DNA of 64,000 nt from Candidatus Sericytochromatia bacterium (GCA_035285325.1 JAYKJB010000061.1:18934-82933); one strand, 5' to 3'. Counted from the first letter of the stretch, positions 1 to 9,003 are shown. Notes: a model not told the origin generated them from the letters alone. A program made the numbers and translations.

Positions 1-56
1 ACGAGCGAACCAGCCCAGCGGTTCCATCGAATGCCCCGAAGAACGCGTCATTGTAG
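1..56 (+). CDS. possible 3' end of an upstream gene (partial)
   Basis: The third forward frame is open from the window edge to a TAG at 54-56, ending in residues PSNAPKNASL. The extended -10 promoter that follows fits an intergenic position just after it. In many genomes dnaX precedes ybaB-recR, so a dnaX 3' end is conceivable, but too little is visible to recognise any family. Confidence 0.2.
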   Translation, partial: ERTSPAVPSNAPKNASL

Positions 57-87
57 CACTGCCGAACGACTCGGGCATCGGAGGCGA

Positions 88-96
88 TGCTATAAT
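88..96 (+). promoter_or_regulatory. extended -10 promoter for ybaB-recR
   Basis: The sequence TGCTATAAT matches the extended -10 consensus (TGnTATAAT) exactly. No convincing -35 hexamer lies 16-18 bases upstream, as is usual for extended -10 promoters. Transcription would start near base 102. That rules out an ATG at base 31 as the start of ybaB and leaves a leader of about 95 bases. Confidence 0.55.
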
Positions 97-198
97 GACC
101 CATCCAAGTTGGTCTTGGAGACGGCTCTTCGGAGGCGAACCGTCGTTCCCCCAGCGTTTGCCCACCCGGGCAAGCCAGGCAGTGAGGCGAAGAAGACA

Positions 199-537
199 GT
201 GCGCGGTCCCGGTGGTTTTGGCGGCATGGATATGGGCAAGCTCATGAAGCAGGCCCAGAAGATGCAAGAAGCCATGCAAAAGATGCAGGAAGACCTGAGC
301 AGTCAAACGGTCGAAGGAACGGCCGGCGGCGGGGCCGTCACGATTGTGATGTCTGGCTCCCAAGAGGTCACCGGCATCACGATCAAGCCCGAAGCGGTCG
401 ACCCGGATGATGTCGAAACCTTGGAGGACCTGATTCTCGCAGCTTTCAAGGATGCCAAGGCGAAAATTGAATTGCTGACGCAGAGTCAGATGGGGGCCGT
501 GACGGGGGGGCTGAACATCCCTGGCCTGAAGTTCTGA
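199..537 (+). CDS. ybaB: YbaB/EbfC family nucleoid-associated protein
   Basis: Small DNA-binding protein of the YbaB/EbfC family, which forms homodimers that bind DNA in the nucleoid. The core runs from MGKLMKQAQKMQ through a Gly-rich turn (GTAGGGAVTI) to the conserved QSQMGAVTGGLNIPG end, and the length of 112 residues is typical. The GTG at 199 was chosen because an AG-rich ribosome site (GAGGCGAAGAAG) precedes it. An in-frame ATG at 226 is the alternative; the ATG at 31 lies upstream of the promoter. It sits directly upstream of recR, the widely conserved ybaB-recR pair linked to DNA repair and replication. Confidence 0.9.
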   Translation: MRGPGGFGGMDMGKLMKQAQKMQEAMQKMQEDLSSQTVEGTAGGGAVTIVMSGSQEVTGITIKPEAVDPDDVETLEDLILAAFKDAKAKIELLTQSQMGAVTGGLNIPGLKF

Positions 538-562
538 TCACCGCCTTCACACCACGCAACTC

Positions 563-583
563 GAGGAGGCCCGTGGCCTCCTC
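563..583 (+). promoter_or_regulatory. perfect 9-bp hairpin between ybaB and recR
   Basis: GAGGAGGCC and GGCCTCCTC form a perfect 9-bp stem around a 3-base CGT loop. Only two T residues follow, so it is not a standard intrinsic terminator. The recR ribosome site (GGAG near 586) begins just after the stem, so the hairpin could affect recR translation or mRNA stability. The role is inferred. Confidence 0.4.
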
Positions 584-594
584 TTGGAGTCTTT

Positions 595-1209
595 ATGCTG
601 TATACCAGGCCACTCGCCCGGCTGATCGAAGAGCTGGAAAAACTACCGGGCATCGGGTCGAAGTCATCTCAACGGCTGGCCTTCCATCTGATCAAGCAAC
701 CGGAGGCGGCCATCGAAACGCTCGCGCAAACGTTGCTGGACGCCAAACGCCAGGTGCGTTTCTGCTCGACCTGCCAGAATTTGAGCGCCGACGACCCGTG
801 TGAAATCTGCCTGCATCCGAACCGCGATCGCCGGGTCGTCTGCGTGATCGCAGAACCGCGTGATCTGGTGGCTCTGGAGCGAACCCGGGAATTCAAAGGG
901 CTCTACCATGTGCTTGGCGGGCTGATGTCGCCCCTTGACGGGGTGGGCCCCGAGCAACTGAAGGTCAAGGAATTGCTGGCCCGGCTCCAGACCCAGAGCG
1001 AGGAAGCGCACACCGTGCAAGAGGTCATTCTGGCCCTGAACCCCTCCGTCGAAGGGGAAGCGACCAGCCTTTACCTGAGTCGGCTGTTGAAGCCGGCCGG
1101 TCTGCGCGTCACGCGCATCGCCTTTGGCTTGCCGATGGGGGGCGACCTGGAGTATGCCGATGAGATGACGCTGGTGAAGGCCCTGGAGGGGCGCCGCGAA
1201 GTGGTGTGA
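595..1209 (+). CDS. recR: recombination mediator protein RecR
   Basis: RecR works with RecF/RecO to load RecA on single-stranded gaps during recombinational repair. The 204 residues show the family order: an N-terminal helix-hairpin-helix ([16 protein letters not shown], residues 18-33), a four-cysteine zinc finger (C57, C60, C69, C72) and a Toprim domain starting at [10 protein letters not shown] (82-91), with the conserved YHVLGG turn. The ATG has GGAG about 7 bases upstream. It follows ybaB at 57 bases and is probably co-transcribed. It converges on the kamA-like gene with a gap of only 38 bases. Confidence 0.97.
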   Translation: MLYTRPLARLIEELEKLPGIGSKSSQRLAFHLIKQPEAAIETLAQTLLDAKRQVRFCSTCQNLSADDPCEICLHPNRDRRVVCVIAEPRDLVALERTREFKGLYHVLGGLMSPLDGVGPEQLKVKELLARLQTQSEEAHTVQEVILALNPSVEGEATSLYLSRLLKPAGLRVTRIAFGLPMGGDLEYADEMTLVKALEGRREVV

Positions 1210-1247
1210 GGGTGCAGCCCCTCGTCGCTCGGGGCCGCCCTGAATCC

Positions 1248-2645
1248 TTAAAGGAGCTCTTGAGCCTTCCTGACGGCTTCGCGGACCATATCATCGTAGA
1301 TCGTCTTATCACGCCAGCGCGCCTGCGCCACCGGCCCAAGGCGGTCGATCGGGTCGAAATAGATAAAATGCTGGCCAGGCTTGACGCTGGGCGCCGTGAA
1401 GACTGAGATGCCATTTTCACGGTCATAGTACTCATAGCTATGCACGTCCCGCTTGCCGCCCCCGCCGGGAGCATCACACACGAAGGTGGGGGTGTTGAAC
1501 CCCGCCGTGGTGCCACGCACGTACTTCTCGATGTCCAGCGCGGTTTGCAGGGTCGTGCGCAGGTCTTCCACCCCTTTGACCAGGTCATGCAAGTAGACGT
1601 AATACGCATGGACGTTGATGAACCCGAGGCGTTTGACCAGCAGCCGCATGGTTTCCGGGTCATCATTCACGCCACGTTGCAGGACCGACTGATTTCGGAC
1701 GAAGATGCCCCGCTCAAAACAGCGCGCCATGGCTCGCTCGGTGATCCACGTGATCTCGTTGGGATGGTTGTAATGGGTGTGCAGCACCACCTCTTTGCCC
1801 ATCTTTCGTCCCAGTTCGACGACGTGAGACAGGGCGTCGAACCAGGCCGTATCCGTCAGGATCTTCATCGGCATCACCGCCGGTCCCTTGGTGGCAAACC
1901 GCATGCGCCGGATGTGGGGAATGTTGAGCAGGGTTTCCCCGATGGTTTTGAGGTGGGGCGCGGCCAGCTGGTACATGTCACCACCGGAAATGACGATGTC
2001 CTCCAATTCGGGACGCTCAGCGATGTACTGAAAGACCCGCTGCCAGCGCTTGGGGCTGGCGTTCAGAGAAACCTTCTCAACCTCCTCGGTATCACCACCC
2101 ACCGCGTAGGAGCGTGTGCAGAAGCGACAGTACACCGGACAGACATCCAGAGCCAGAAACAGAGCCTTGTCCGGATACCGGTGCGTCAACCCAGGCACAG
2201 GGGCATCGCCTTGCTCGTGCAGGGAGTCGAGCGTGAGCATGGGATGGTCGGGTCGCAGGCGCGAACCGAGTGGCAGGAACTGGGTGCGGATCGGGTCATT
2301 GTACGGATCGGTCCAATCAATCCCGGCCATCATATACGGCGAGACCCGCACCGCCATCGGGGCTCGGGCGAAGCCTGCCCGCGCGTCTTCGACAAACTCC
2401 GGCGAGACCAGCCCCTGGATGGTCTCGATCAGCTTTTCGACGGTGGTGATGGAATTCTTCCCCTGCCAGATGTGGTCCAGAAAGGTGGCCTCATCAATGT
2501 CCTTGTAGGCGGGAATGGCGCGCCAGAATTCCCCCTGGCGCAAATTCCGATGAGCAAACGCTTCCGGACCAGCCGGCGGGCGCTTATGGATGATCGGCGG
2601 CTCAGCGTCGAGCGGCACGAGCTTGTCTGGTGGCGTGGTAACCAT
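1248..2645 (-). CDS. kamA: KamA family radical SAM aminomutase (lysine 2,3-aminomutase type)
   Basis: Radical SAM, PLP-dependent 2,3-aminomutase of 465 residues. The [4Fe-4S]/SAM motif CPVYCRFC has cysteines at about 169, 173 and 176, followed by TRSYAVG. The conserved ISGGDMYQL and RNQSVLQRGVND segments are present, and a Gly-rich CDAPGGGGK near the C-terminus holds the candidate PLP lysine. Family members isomerise L-lysine to beta-lysine, or glutamate to beta-glutamate in the Eam subgroup, often for compatible-solute synthesis. Substrate cannot be settled by eye. The start is the ATG at 2645, with GAGGAA about 9 bases upstream; an open frame extends further 5' without a better site. No partner acetyltransferase is adjacent. 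Confidence 0.88.
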   Translation of the reverse strand: MVTTPPDKLVPLDAEPPIIHKRPPAGPEAFAHRNLRQGEFWRAIPAYKDIDEATFLDHIWQGKNSITTVEKLIETIQGLVSPEFVEDARAGFARAPMAVRVSPYMMAGIDWTDPYNDPIRTQFLPLGSRLRPDHPMLTLDSLHEQGDAPVPGLTHRYPDKALFLALDVCPVYCRFCTRSYAVGGDTEEVEKVSLNASPKRWQRVFQYIAERPELEDIVISGGDMYQLAAPHLKTIGETLLNIPHIRRMRFATKGPAVMPMKILTDTAWFDALSHVVELGRKMGKEVVLHTHYNHPNEITWITERAMARCFERGIFVRNQSVLQRGVNDDPETMRLLVKRLGFINVHAYYVYLHDLVKGVEDLRTTLQTALDIEKYVRGTTAGFNTPTFVCDAPGGGGKRDVHSYEYYDRENGISVFTAPSVKPGQHFIYFDPIDRLGPVAQARWRDKTIYDDMVREAVRKAQELL

Positions 2646-2867
2646 CGCGGTGTTCCTCGTCTCAAAACGGCCTGGAGGCCAGGGCAACCATCCGCCCGGT
2701 CCTCACAGACCGTAATGCGGGTGCCGACCATTGGAGAAGGCAGGGTGAAACAAGGCGCACGTCATCGGGCTACCAATCAGTTGGGGGCGAAGTCGGGCGC
2801 GAACGGCCGACCGGCGCTCTTCCAGTTTAGCGTGTCTTTCGGGCGCGGCCAAGCCCACGCCCGCGAA

Positions 2868-4052
2868 TCACGGACGCTGAGCCCGCAGCAGGTCCCAGAG
2901 TGGCGAAACGGCACGCAAAGCCCGCACCACCTCAATGATCCGATTGACGGCCTCCTCGACCTCCGTTTCGGAGGTGTAACGTCCCAACCCGAAGCGCACA
3001 CACGCGGCAGCCTGCGCGTCATTCAAGCCCAAGGCACGCAGCACGTGAGACGGCACCTGGGCGGCAGAACTGCACGTCGCCCCCGAAGAGGCGGCCAAGC
3101 CACGCAGATTCAACAGCAAGTCATCGGCGCGGATGCCATCGAAGCGCACCATCGCGTGGCCAGGCAAACGCAGTTGGGGATGCCCGACCATGTGAATGCT
3201 CGGCAAAGCCTCCGCGAGCATCCGGAAAAAACGATCGCGCAATTGCGCGACGCGGGCCGCCTCGGTCGGCATCAAGGTGGCGGCGAGTTCAGCGGCCTTG
3301 CCGAAACCGACAATGCCCGGCACATTCAACGTGCCAGAACGCACCCCTCGCTCCTGGCCGCCTCCGTGAATCTGAGGCACAAGCTGCACGCGAGGCTCAC
3401 GGCGCCGAACGAACAGCGCGCCGACGCCCTTGGGGCCATACACCTTGTGCGCGGACATCGACATCAGGTCAATGCCCATCTCGTGAACATCCAGTGCGAC
3501 CTTGCCGAATGCCTGCGCCGCATCCACGTGAAACAGGATGCCGTGCCGCTTGGCGATGCGACCGATCTCGCTGATGGGCTGCAAGGTACCGATCTCGTGA
3601 TTTCCTTGCAACAGGGTGATCAACACGGTCTGCGTGGTCAATGCATTTTCCAGATACTGGGGGTCCACCAGCCCGGTGGGATCGACCGGCAGGTAGGTGA
3701 CACGCCAACCGCGATCGGCGAGGTGGCGCAACGGAGCCAAGGTCGCCGGATGTTCCGTGACGCAAGTGAGGATGTGGCGGCCTTCCCCGGCCAGCGCCTC
3801 GGCGGCTCCCAGCAGGGCCAGATTGATCGACTCGGTGGCGCCGGAGGTCCAGACGATCTCCCGGTCCGACGCGTGGATCGCGCGAGCCAGTGCCCCCCGG
3901 GCGGTCTCGACGGCGTCCTCCGCTTCCCATCCCATCGCGTGCGAGCGGCTGCCCGCATTCCCGAACCGGTCAGTCAAAAAGGGCATCATGGCCTCGAGAA
4001 CCGCCGGATCGAGCGGTGAGGTGGCGTGATGGTCGAGGTAAATGTGCTTCAT
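2868..4052 (-). CDS. cysteine desulfurase (IscS/NifS family)
   Basis: PLP enzyme that removes sulfur from cysteine for Fe-S cluster and thiolation pathways. The 394 residues show the N-terminal YLDHHATSPLDP, H101 (TEHPATL) stacking over PLP, the HVDAAQAFGK strand, the Schiff-base lysine K203 (SAHKVYGPKG) and the mobile-loop cysteine C327 (SSGATCSSA). This pattern fits the NifS/IscS-like group I enzymes. No iscU/nifU scaffold gene is adjacent. The divergent neighbour is a YgfZ-type protein, itself implicated in Fe-S enzyme maintenance, so the two may share a role. Whether it serves general Fe-S assembly or tRNA thiolation is not shown. Confidence 0.93.
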   Translation of the reverse strand: MKHIYLDHHATSPLDPAVLEAMMPFLTDRFGNAGSRSHAMGWEAEDAVETARGALARAIHASDREIVWTSGATESINLALLGAAEALAGEGRHILTCVTEHPATLAPLRHLADRGWRVTYLPVDPTGLVDPQYLENALTTQTVLITLLQGNHEIGTLQPISEIGRIAKRHGILFHVDAAQAFGKVALDVHEMGIDLMSMSAHKVYGPKGVGALFVRRREPRVQLVPQIHGGGQERGVRSGTLNVPGIVGFGKAAELAATLMPTEAARVAQLRDRFFRMLAEALPSIHMVGHPQLRLPGHAMVRFDGIRADDLLLNLRGLAASSGATCSSAAQVPSHVLRALGLNDAQAAACVRFGLGRYTSETEVEEAVNRIIEVVRALRAVSPLWDLLRAQRP

Positions 4053-4123
4053 TCGGCGTCATGCTCCCGGCCTGCCGCCCCGGGAGCTTTCTCATCGTTC
4101 CGGGAGACCGACACGCACCACGC

Positions 4124-4129
4124 TATCAT
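4124..4129 (+). promoter_or_regulatory. candidate -10 element for the ygfZ-like gene
   Basis: TATCAT sits 34 bases before the ygfZ ATG in the 110-base divergent gap. Its context GCTATCATG resembles GCTATAATG at the ybaB and tatA promoters. No clear -35 is visible. Confidence 0.3.
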
Positions 4130-4162
4130 GAAGCGTCTCACGCAGATCAAGAGGCTCATCCG

Positions 4163-5161
4163 ATGACCCATCCCCGTTCGACTGATCACCCACACGCCTG
4201 CCGCGCCGTCGTCACGGACGCCCCCTACGCGCTGGTGAAGGTGAGCGGAGCTGACCGGCTCACCTTCCTGCACAACATGACCACCGCAGCGGTCAAAGGG
4301 CGCTCCCCCGGTAGCCGCTGTGAGGCGGCCGTGGTGGATCACAAGGGCCTGCTGCTCGCATGGGTCGGCCTGCTCGTGGACCGTGATTGGGTCTGGGTCA
4401 CCCTTGAGGCAGGGGACCAGGATGCGCTGATCGCCTGGTTCGACCGCTACATCATCACAGAGGATGTGACCGTGGAGCGCGTCACGGCGCGGCACCCCGT
4501 CTGCTTGTTGCTAGCCCCAGCGGCCTATCGCGCTCCATCGGAAGATGGCAAGAAGACGCCGCTGAGCCGGATAGGTCAGGCCTTTGTGGTACCGGGCCTG
4601 ATGAACGAAGCCATTTTGATGCTTCCGGAAAGTGACCCGACCACCTGGCTGGAGCCGCTCCGACAGGACGGATTTGAGGTATGGACGCACCAGGAATGGG
4701 AGGACTGGCGGATTGCCTGGGGACTCCCGGCGGCCCGTCGCGACCGAGACGCACGCACCAACCCGTGGGAATGGGGACTCACGGCGGCCATTTCCCTGGA
4801 CAAGGGTTGCTACCTGGGACAGGAAGTGATCGCCCGCTTAAACACCTATGACAAGGTCCAGCGATGCTTGATGGGGCTCGATTTCGAGACGGATGCGGTC
4901 CACCTGGGGGCGGAGATCCAGATTCTGTCCGACCCCGCCGCCCCCGTTGCGATCGGTGTGATTACAAGCCTGACGCCACCCGTCGGGCCCTCCCCTGGGC
5001 GGGCTTTGGCCCTGATCAAACGAAATCAAGCGGAAGAGGGCCGCCCCGTGGCGATCGTCACGCCCGACGGCAGGACACACCTCGCACACCTTCGTGCGCG
5101 GTGGTTTCAACGCGGGCAAGCATCCCTTACGCTTGGCACGGAATCACCGCAAACCCAGTAG
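4163..5161 (+). CDS. ygfZ: YgfZ/GcvT-like folate-binding protein
   Basis: Folate-binding YgfZ family protein, related in fold to GcvT and involved in the activity and repair of certain Fe-S enzymes. The signature K-G-C-Y-x-G-Q-E is present at residues 214-221 (DKGCYLGQEV), and the N-terminal part (VSGADRLTFLHNMTT) is typical of the aminomethyltransferase-like fold. The ATG at 4163 has AAGAGG about 9 bases upstream and yields 332 residues, a normal length. The frame stays open upstream into the divergent cysteine desulfurase, but that part is not family-like. Pairing with the desulfurase suggests a shared Fe-S role (inference). Confidence 0.88.
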   Translation: MTHPRSTDHPHACRAVVTDAPYALVKVSGADRLTFLHNMTTAAVKGRSPGSRCEAAVVDHKGLLLAWVGLLVDRDWVWVTLEAGDQDALIAWFDRYIITEDVTVERVTARHPVCLLLAPAAYRAPSEDGKKTPLSRIGQAFVVPGLMNEAILMLPESDPTTWLEPLRQDGFEVWTHQEWEDWRIAWGLPAARRDRDARTNPWEWGLTAAISLDKGCYLGQEVIARLNTYDKVQRCLMGLDFETDAVHLGAEIQILSDPAAPVAIGVITSLTPPVGPSPGRALALIKRNQAEEGRPVAIVTPDGRTHLAHLRARWFQRGQASLTLGTESPQTQ

Positions 5162-5242
5162 ACATAACACCTTTCCATTTCAGAGCAGGCGTGTTTGCGC
5201 CGATGTTCAGGACAAGCGGCCCCCACCACTCACCCGACGTCG

Positions 5243-5689
5243 ATGCTGATGACTTACACGCCCACCGCGCTACACGATACCCCTTGTTACACCTTGCACG
5301 AGGCTGCCATGGGCCTCGGCGTCAGTGAATCAACGCTGCGAGAATGGCTCTCCACCTTCAATTGTGAGCGTCATTTCGACGCCCAGGGGAGTGAGAAGCT
5401 GAGTCCCAAAGGCGTCGACTTCCTGCGCATGGTGAAGTCCCTGCGCGACGTGGACCGCTCTTGTGAGTCGATCGTGAGGCTGCTGGGGGCGTCGTCCGCT
5501 GAACCGCCCGCGGACGCAGAGGACAGCCAAGCGGTCGAAGACCCGGAGTATTTCCTGGACGAGCTCGACCTGTTGGAAGACCTGCCCTCTGCGGCCTCGG
5601 ACCTGGAGCAGGTGGAATCTCTGAAGGCCGAGTTGAAGGACCTCCACGCCGCTCCGGCTACGAGAAAACCTTTCTGGAAGTTCTGGTAA
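5243..5689 (+). CDS. MerR-like HTH protein with C-terminal WKFW tail
   Basis: Small protein with a MerR-type helix-turn-helix near its start (YTLHEAAMGLGVSESTLREWL) followed by a dimer-like segment (RMVKSLRDVDRSCESIVRLLG). An acidic, low-complexity middle leads to the Trp/Lys-rich end KPFWKFW. Probably DNA-binding, with no effector domain visible. The tail is shared with the HTH protein at 55733-56440, so the two appear to be paralogues or share an anchor. The start is uncertain: ATG 5243 has no clear ribosome site, and a TTG at 5195 with AGAGCAGG upstream is the alternative. Target genes are unknown; the flagellar block begins downstream. Confidence 0.7.
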   Translation: MLMTYTPTALHDTPCYTLHEAAMGLGVSESTLREWLSTFNCERHFDAQGSEKLSPKGVDFLRMVKSLRDVDRSCESIVRLLGASSAEPPADAEDSQAVEDPEYFLDELDLLEDLPSAASDLEQVESLKAELKDLHAAPATRKPFWKFW

Positions 5690-5930
5690 CCCGACCAGAG
5701 GCGCGTCCAGGACACACCCGAGCGGTTGGCCTGTCCGTCGCCCCCGTGAGCCTGATCATAGTCAAGCCTCCGGCCTTCGCTACATAATGCATGTCGACGC
5801 AGGCCGTGGGGGGTCCTCTTCGGAAGGCGTCGATCCCTCCTCCAGATAGGTCCCATCCCTTGTCTGCGACCGTTTTTGCGGTGATGCGCTGGGGTACAGA
5901 CTGAATGTCGGGCGCGCGTTGAGGTCCCCC

Positions 5931-7043
5931 ATGCCTGAAATACCAGGCAACTCGTCCATTCCTGGCTCGGGCGTCGCGGGAGGCCGTGTCCCGGCTCAAC
6001 CGCTTGGTGCAGGGCTGGCCGGGCCGGGCGGTGCTGGCGGGACCGAGCGCACAGGGGGGCCTGGCGACGACCTCCAGCGCGCACGCGCGCTCAAGCCCTC
6101 TCCGCGCTATTTCGGCTTCCACACCGATGCCTCGATCATGGCGCGTTTGGCTGCGATGGGGGTGTCGCCAACGCTCTCGAACTTGCGAGTGGCCCAGCAA
6201 TTGCTCCGCTACGGGCTCGGGTTGAACGTCGAGAAACTCAACGAGGTGGCGCAGACATTCAGCTTGCACGGTCAGGGCGATCCCAGCAAGCTGGAAGCGA
6301 TCGTGCTTCTGATGGCCCGCCAGTTACCCGTGACGAATCCGAACATCCAGGCCATGACCCAACTTCTGGCCGGAGGCCCACTTCCACATCTGCTCGCCCG
6401 CCTCACGATGGCGATCAAGTCCGAAAATCACCCGCAGCTGTCCGCCCTGGGACAAAAGCTGAACGGTCTCTGGCAACTGGGCCACCTGGACAAGCCCCTG
6501 ATGAAGCAATTGACAGAGTTCCAGCGCATCCTTCACGGCATCTCGGAGGAACGTGAACGGCTGGAGTCCCACACCCTGTCAACGGAAACCCGCCAGGAGC
6601 TGAACCGCCTGGGGGACCTCTTGGAGGCACACGAGCTGCTCTCCCAACAGCAGAACCAGGTGCTGTATCTGCCCTTCTTCATCTGGCGCCAACAGCAGCC
6701 CCTTCCCGCGGAGATCCTGATCACCGAAGAGGGGGGAGGGACGGAGCACACCAGTTCGTTCACCAAGATCACCTTGGCGGTCGATACCCTCACGATGGGC
6801 CGCGTGGTGGTGGACCTGAGTACGGTCCGCGGGCACCTGTCCGTGCGGTTTGACGCCCCCGATACGGCCGTCAAAAAACGCATCGATCCCCGTCTGGTAG
6901 CGCTGCGCCAACGTTTGACGGAGCGTCGCTATCAGGTCGACATCCTGGCCTGTCAGACCAATGGACCACTGCGTAGCATCTGCACCTTGTTGCCGCAGCG
7001 GCGCGACCTCAAGCGCCTGTCGCGCGTTCAGGGAGTGCTTTGA
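5931..7043 (+). CDS. FliK-like hook-length/flagellar protein
   Basis: 370-residue protein opening the flagellar block. It has a Gly/Pro-rich disordered N-terminus, a helical middle (residues about 60-240) and a C-terminal segment (ITLAVDTLTMGRVVVDL, SVRFDAPDTAVKKRI, LRQRLTERRYQVDIL) with the strand-helix pattern of the Flg_hook domain at the end of FliK. The classical PPxLG motif is not evident. It is followed after 3 bases by a small protein with an FlhB-tail-like end. This resembles the ylqG-ylqH pairs of Bacillus and Clostridia. A clearer FliK is encoded at 29722-30573, so this one may be a second length-control or export-switch factor (inference). The ATG has GAGG 7 bases upstream. Confidence 0.55.
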   Translation: MPEIPGNSSIPGSGVAGGRVPAQPLGAGLAGPGGAGGTERTGGPGDDLQRARALKPSPRYFGFHTDASIMARLAAMGVSPTLSNLRVAQQLLRYGLGLNVEKLNEVAQTFSLHGQGDPSKLEAIVLLMARQLPVTNPNIQAMTQLLAGGPLPHLLARLTMAIKSENHPQLSALGQKLNGLWQLGHLDKPLMKQLTEFQRILHGISEERERLESHTLSTETRQELNRLGDLLEAHELLSQQQNQVLYLPFFIWRQQQPLPAEILITEEGGGTEHTSSFTKITLAVDTLTMGRVVVDLSTVRGHLSVRFDAPDTAVKKRIDPRLVALRQRLTERRYQVDILACQTNGPLRSICTLLPQRRDLKRLSRVQGVL

Positions 7044-7046
7044 CCG

Positions 7047-7394
7047 ATGTCGCCCCCTGACCTGCCGCCGGATGACCGGCGCCGCCGTCCACGCAGCAAA
7101 TCGCGCCCCGGTAGTCCGGCCTTGAGAGCGGTGCCTCCGCTCCCGGCGGAAACCCCTGTTTCTCAAGGCAGCGCCTTTCCCATCCGACTGGATCCGAACA
7201 GCCCGCCCGGTGAATTCCACTTTGTGGTCCCGGCTGCGGCCGGCCCCACGGAAGGACGGGTGCCACGCGGCGTGGAAGCCGATGGCCCGATTCCGCACGA
7301 ACTGGTCAATGCCGTGGATGAGGTCCTCGGATTCATTTTCGGCCTGGACGATGCTCCCCCCCCTGGTAAAGCTGGACGCGGAAAGCGTCCCTGA
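7047..7394 (+). CDS. small protein with FlhB C-terminal-like end (YlqH-like)
   Basis: 115-residue protein. Its first half is Pro/Arg-rich. Its end (GPIPHELVNAVDEVLGFIFGLD) matches the closing helix of the FlhB cytoplasmic domain and stand-alone FlhB-like proteins such as YlqH, where the pattern IPxELxxxVxEVLAFxY occurs. The NPTH autocleavage motif of FlhB is not present, so a switch function by cleavage is unlikely. It starts 3 bases after the FliK-like gene, suggesting translational coupling and a joint role in flagellar export control. Assignment rests on the short C-terminal match and position only. Confidence 0.45.
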   Translation: MSPPDLPPDDRRRRPRSKSRPGSPALRAVPPLPAETPVSQGSAFPIRLDPNSPPGEFHFVVPAAAGPTEGRVPRGVEADGPIPHELVNAVDEVLGFIFGLDDAPPPGKAGRGKRP

Positions 7395-7424
7395 AACCCT
7401 CGCACGCCTTGAGGTTGCCCCGCC

Positions 7425-8159
7425 ATGCTCAAAGGAATTTACACCGCCGCGTCCGGAATGAACTTCCAGTTGCAGCAACTCTCGGAAGTGTCGGCCAATC
7501 TGGCCAACGTGAATACTCCCGGCTACAAGCGGACCCAGCTGGTGTCCGAGACGTTCGGTGACCTGGTGACGGCTTTCACTTCCCCGACGAGCCAGAACCG
7601 GGTCGGAGTCGGACTCCAAGAGGCTGGCCGCGCCCGTTGGGAGAGCCAGGGGGCCCTGGTGCGCACCAACAATCCGTTGCACCTCGCCCTGAGTGGCGAC
7701 GGATACTTCCAGACGCTCGACGCCAACGGCACGGTCAAGGTGACTCGCAATGGAGACTTTCGACTCGATGCGGAAGGCTTTCTCGCCACGCAGGATGGCG
7801 CCCGGGTCCTCGGCGCGGATAACCAGCCGATCCGGCTCGCGGCGATCGCCTCGGACACCTTACGGATCCGCCAGGACGGCGTGTTGATGTCCGGAACGAA
7901 TGAGGTCGGGCGGATCAAGGTGGTCGGTAACGAACAGGCCGCAGGGCCTCGCTTCCCTGTGAGCACCGCCACGGCCCCCGCGCTACAGGCGGGTTACTCC
8001 TTGGAACAGGGATACCTGGAGAATTCCAACGTCAACGTGGTGAGTGAAATGGTGAATCTCATCACGCTGAACCGGGCTTTCGGTTTCGACCAGAAGGCCA
8101 TCACGATTCAGGACAACCTGTTGAACAAAACCGTCAACGATCTCGCTCGCATCCAGTGA
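7425..8159 (+). CDS. flgF: flagellar basal-body rod protein FlgF
   Basis: Proximal-rod protein of the FlgF/FlgG family. The N-terminal signature LSEVSANLANVNTPGYKR, the central D1 region (LVRTNNPLHLALSGDGYF) and the C-terminal coiled-coil segment (LENSNVNVVSEMVNLITLNRAF) are all present. The 244 residues and the position before flgG support FlgF; the two families are close and the distinction rests partly on order. A GAGG about 11 bases upstream serves the ATG. Confidence 0.9.
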   Translation: MLKGIYTAASGMNFQLQQLSEVSANLANVNTPGYKRTQLVSETFGDLVTAFTSPTSQNRVGVGLQEAGRARWESQGALVRTNNPLHLALSGDGYFQTLDANGTVKVTRNGDFRLDAEGFLATQDGARVLGADNQPIRLAAIASDTLRIRQDGVLMSGTNEVGRIKVVGNEQAAGPRFPVSTATAPALQAGYSLEQGYLENSNVNVVSEMVNLITLNRAFGFDQKAITIQDNLLNKTVNDLARIQ

Positions 8160-8211
8160 TGTCCAGCTTCGGTCACCCCTCAACACCCAATTCTCGCCTA
8201 GGAGAACCTTC

Positions 8212-9003
8212 ATGATTCACGGCATCTGGACAGCCGCGACGGGTATGCAAGCGCAGCAGATGCGCATCGACACCATCGCCAATAACCTGGCGAACGTGAA
8301 CACCACCGGCTTCAAGAAGTCGATGGTGGACTTTCAAGACCTGGTCTATCAAACCCTGAATCAGCCCGGGTTGGAATATGCGGGTTACCAGGTGGGTCGC
8401 GGTGTCCGCCCGATTGCCTCGACCAAACTGTACTCGCATGGATCCTTCCAGGTCACCAACAACCCTCTGCACCTCGCCATCGACAACTCCAGCAATGCGA
8501 TCGGCCTGGTCAATGACTTCTTCGTGGTGCAGGAGCGGGACGGCACTCTGGCTTTCACCCGGGATGGCTCCTTCAAACTGGACGCCAACCGCCGCATGGT
8601 CACCTCCACGGGCCTGGTGCTGTCGCCGGAAATTCAGATTCCGGCGGACGCGACCGACATTCACATTCGGGAGGACGGGCTTGTCCTGGTGCGTCGCCCT
8701 CTGAGCGCGCAACAAGAAGAAGTCGGCGTGTTGCAAATCGCGCGATTCCCGAACCCCGCCGGTCTGGCGGCTGTGGGGAACAACTTGCTCAAACAGACCC
8801 CTGCCTCAGGCGAGCCCACCGTGGGCCGCCCCGCGCTGGAAGGTCGTGGCCTGGTCAAACAGGGCATGCTGGAAACCTCCAACGTCGACATCGTGACCGA
8901 GATGGTCACCATGATCGCGACGCAGAAGTCGTATGACACTGCCTCCAAAGCCATTCAGGTCTCGGACAAGATGATGGATACCGCCAACCAGCTCTCACGG
9001 TAA
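8212..9003 (+). CDS. flgG: flagellar distal rod protein FlgG
   Basis: Distal rod protein of 263 residues. It begins IHGIWTAATGMQAQQMRIDTIANNLANVNTTGFKK, the FlgG form of the rod/hook signature. It contains the FLVxx-like D1 strand (NDFFVVQERDGTLAFTRDGSF) and ends with TSNVDIVTEMVTMIATQKSYD, the helical rod-packing segment. A strong GGAG site precedes the ATG. It directly follows flgF and is followed by a candidate terminator before flgA. Confidence 0.95.
   Translation: MIHGIWTAATGMQAQQMRIDTIANNLANVNTTGFKKSMVDFQDLVYQTLNQPGLEYAGYQVGRGVRPIASTKLYSHGSFQVTNNPLHLAIDNSSNAIGLVNDFFVVQERDGTLAFTRDGSFKLDANRRMVTSTGLVLSPEIQIPADATDIHIREDGLVLVRRPLSAQQEEVGVLQIARFPNPAGLAAVGNNLLKQTPASGEPTVGRPALEGRGLVKQGMLETSNVDIVTEMVTMIATQKSYDTASKAIQVSDKMMDTANQLSR

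Noticed and set aside
1217..1235. GCCCC/GGGGC hairpin between convergent recR and kamA
   Set aside because: The stem is only 5 bp with a 9-base loop and has no T-run; not enough to call a terminator.
1440..4019. A very long open frame (over 850 codons) on the + strand
   Set aside because: It lies antisense to the kamA-like and cysteine desulfurase genes, has no domain signature and is explained by the high GC content and third-position bias.
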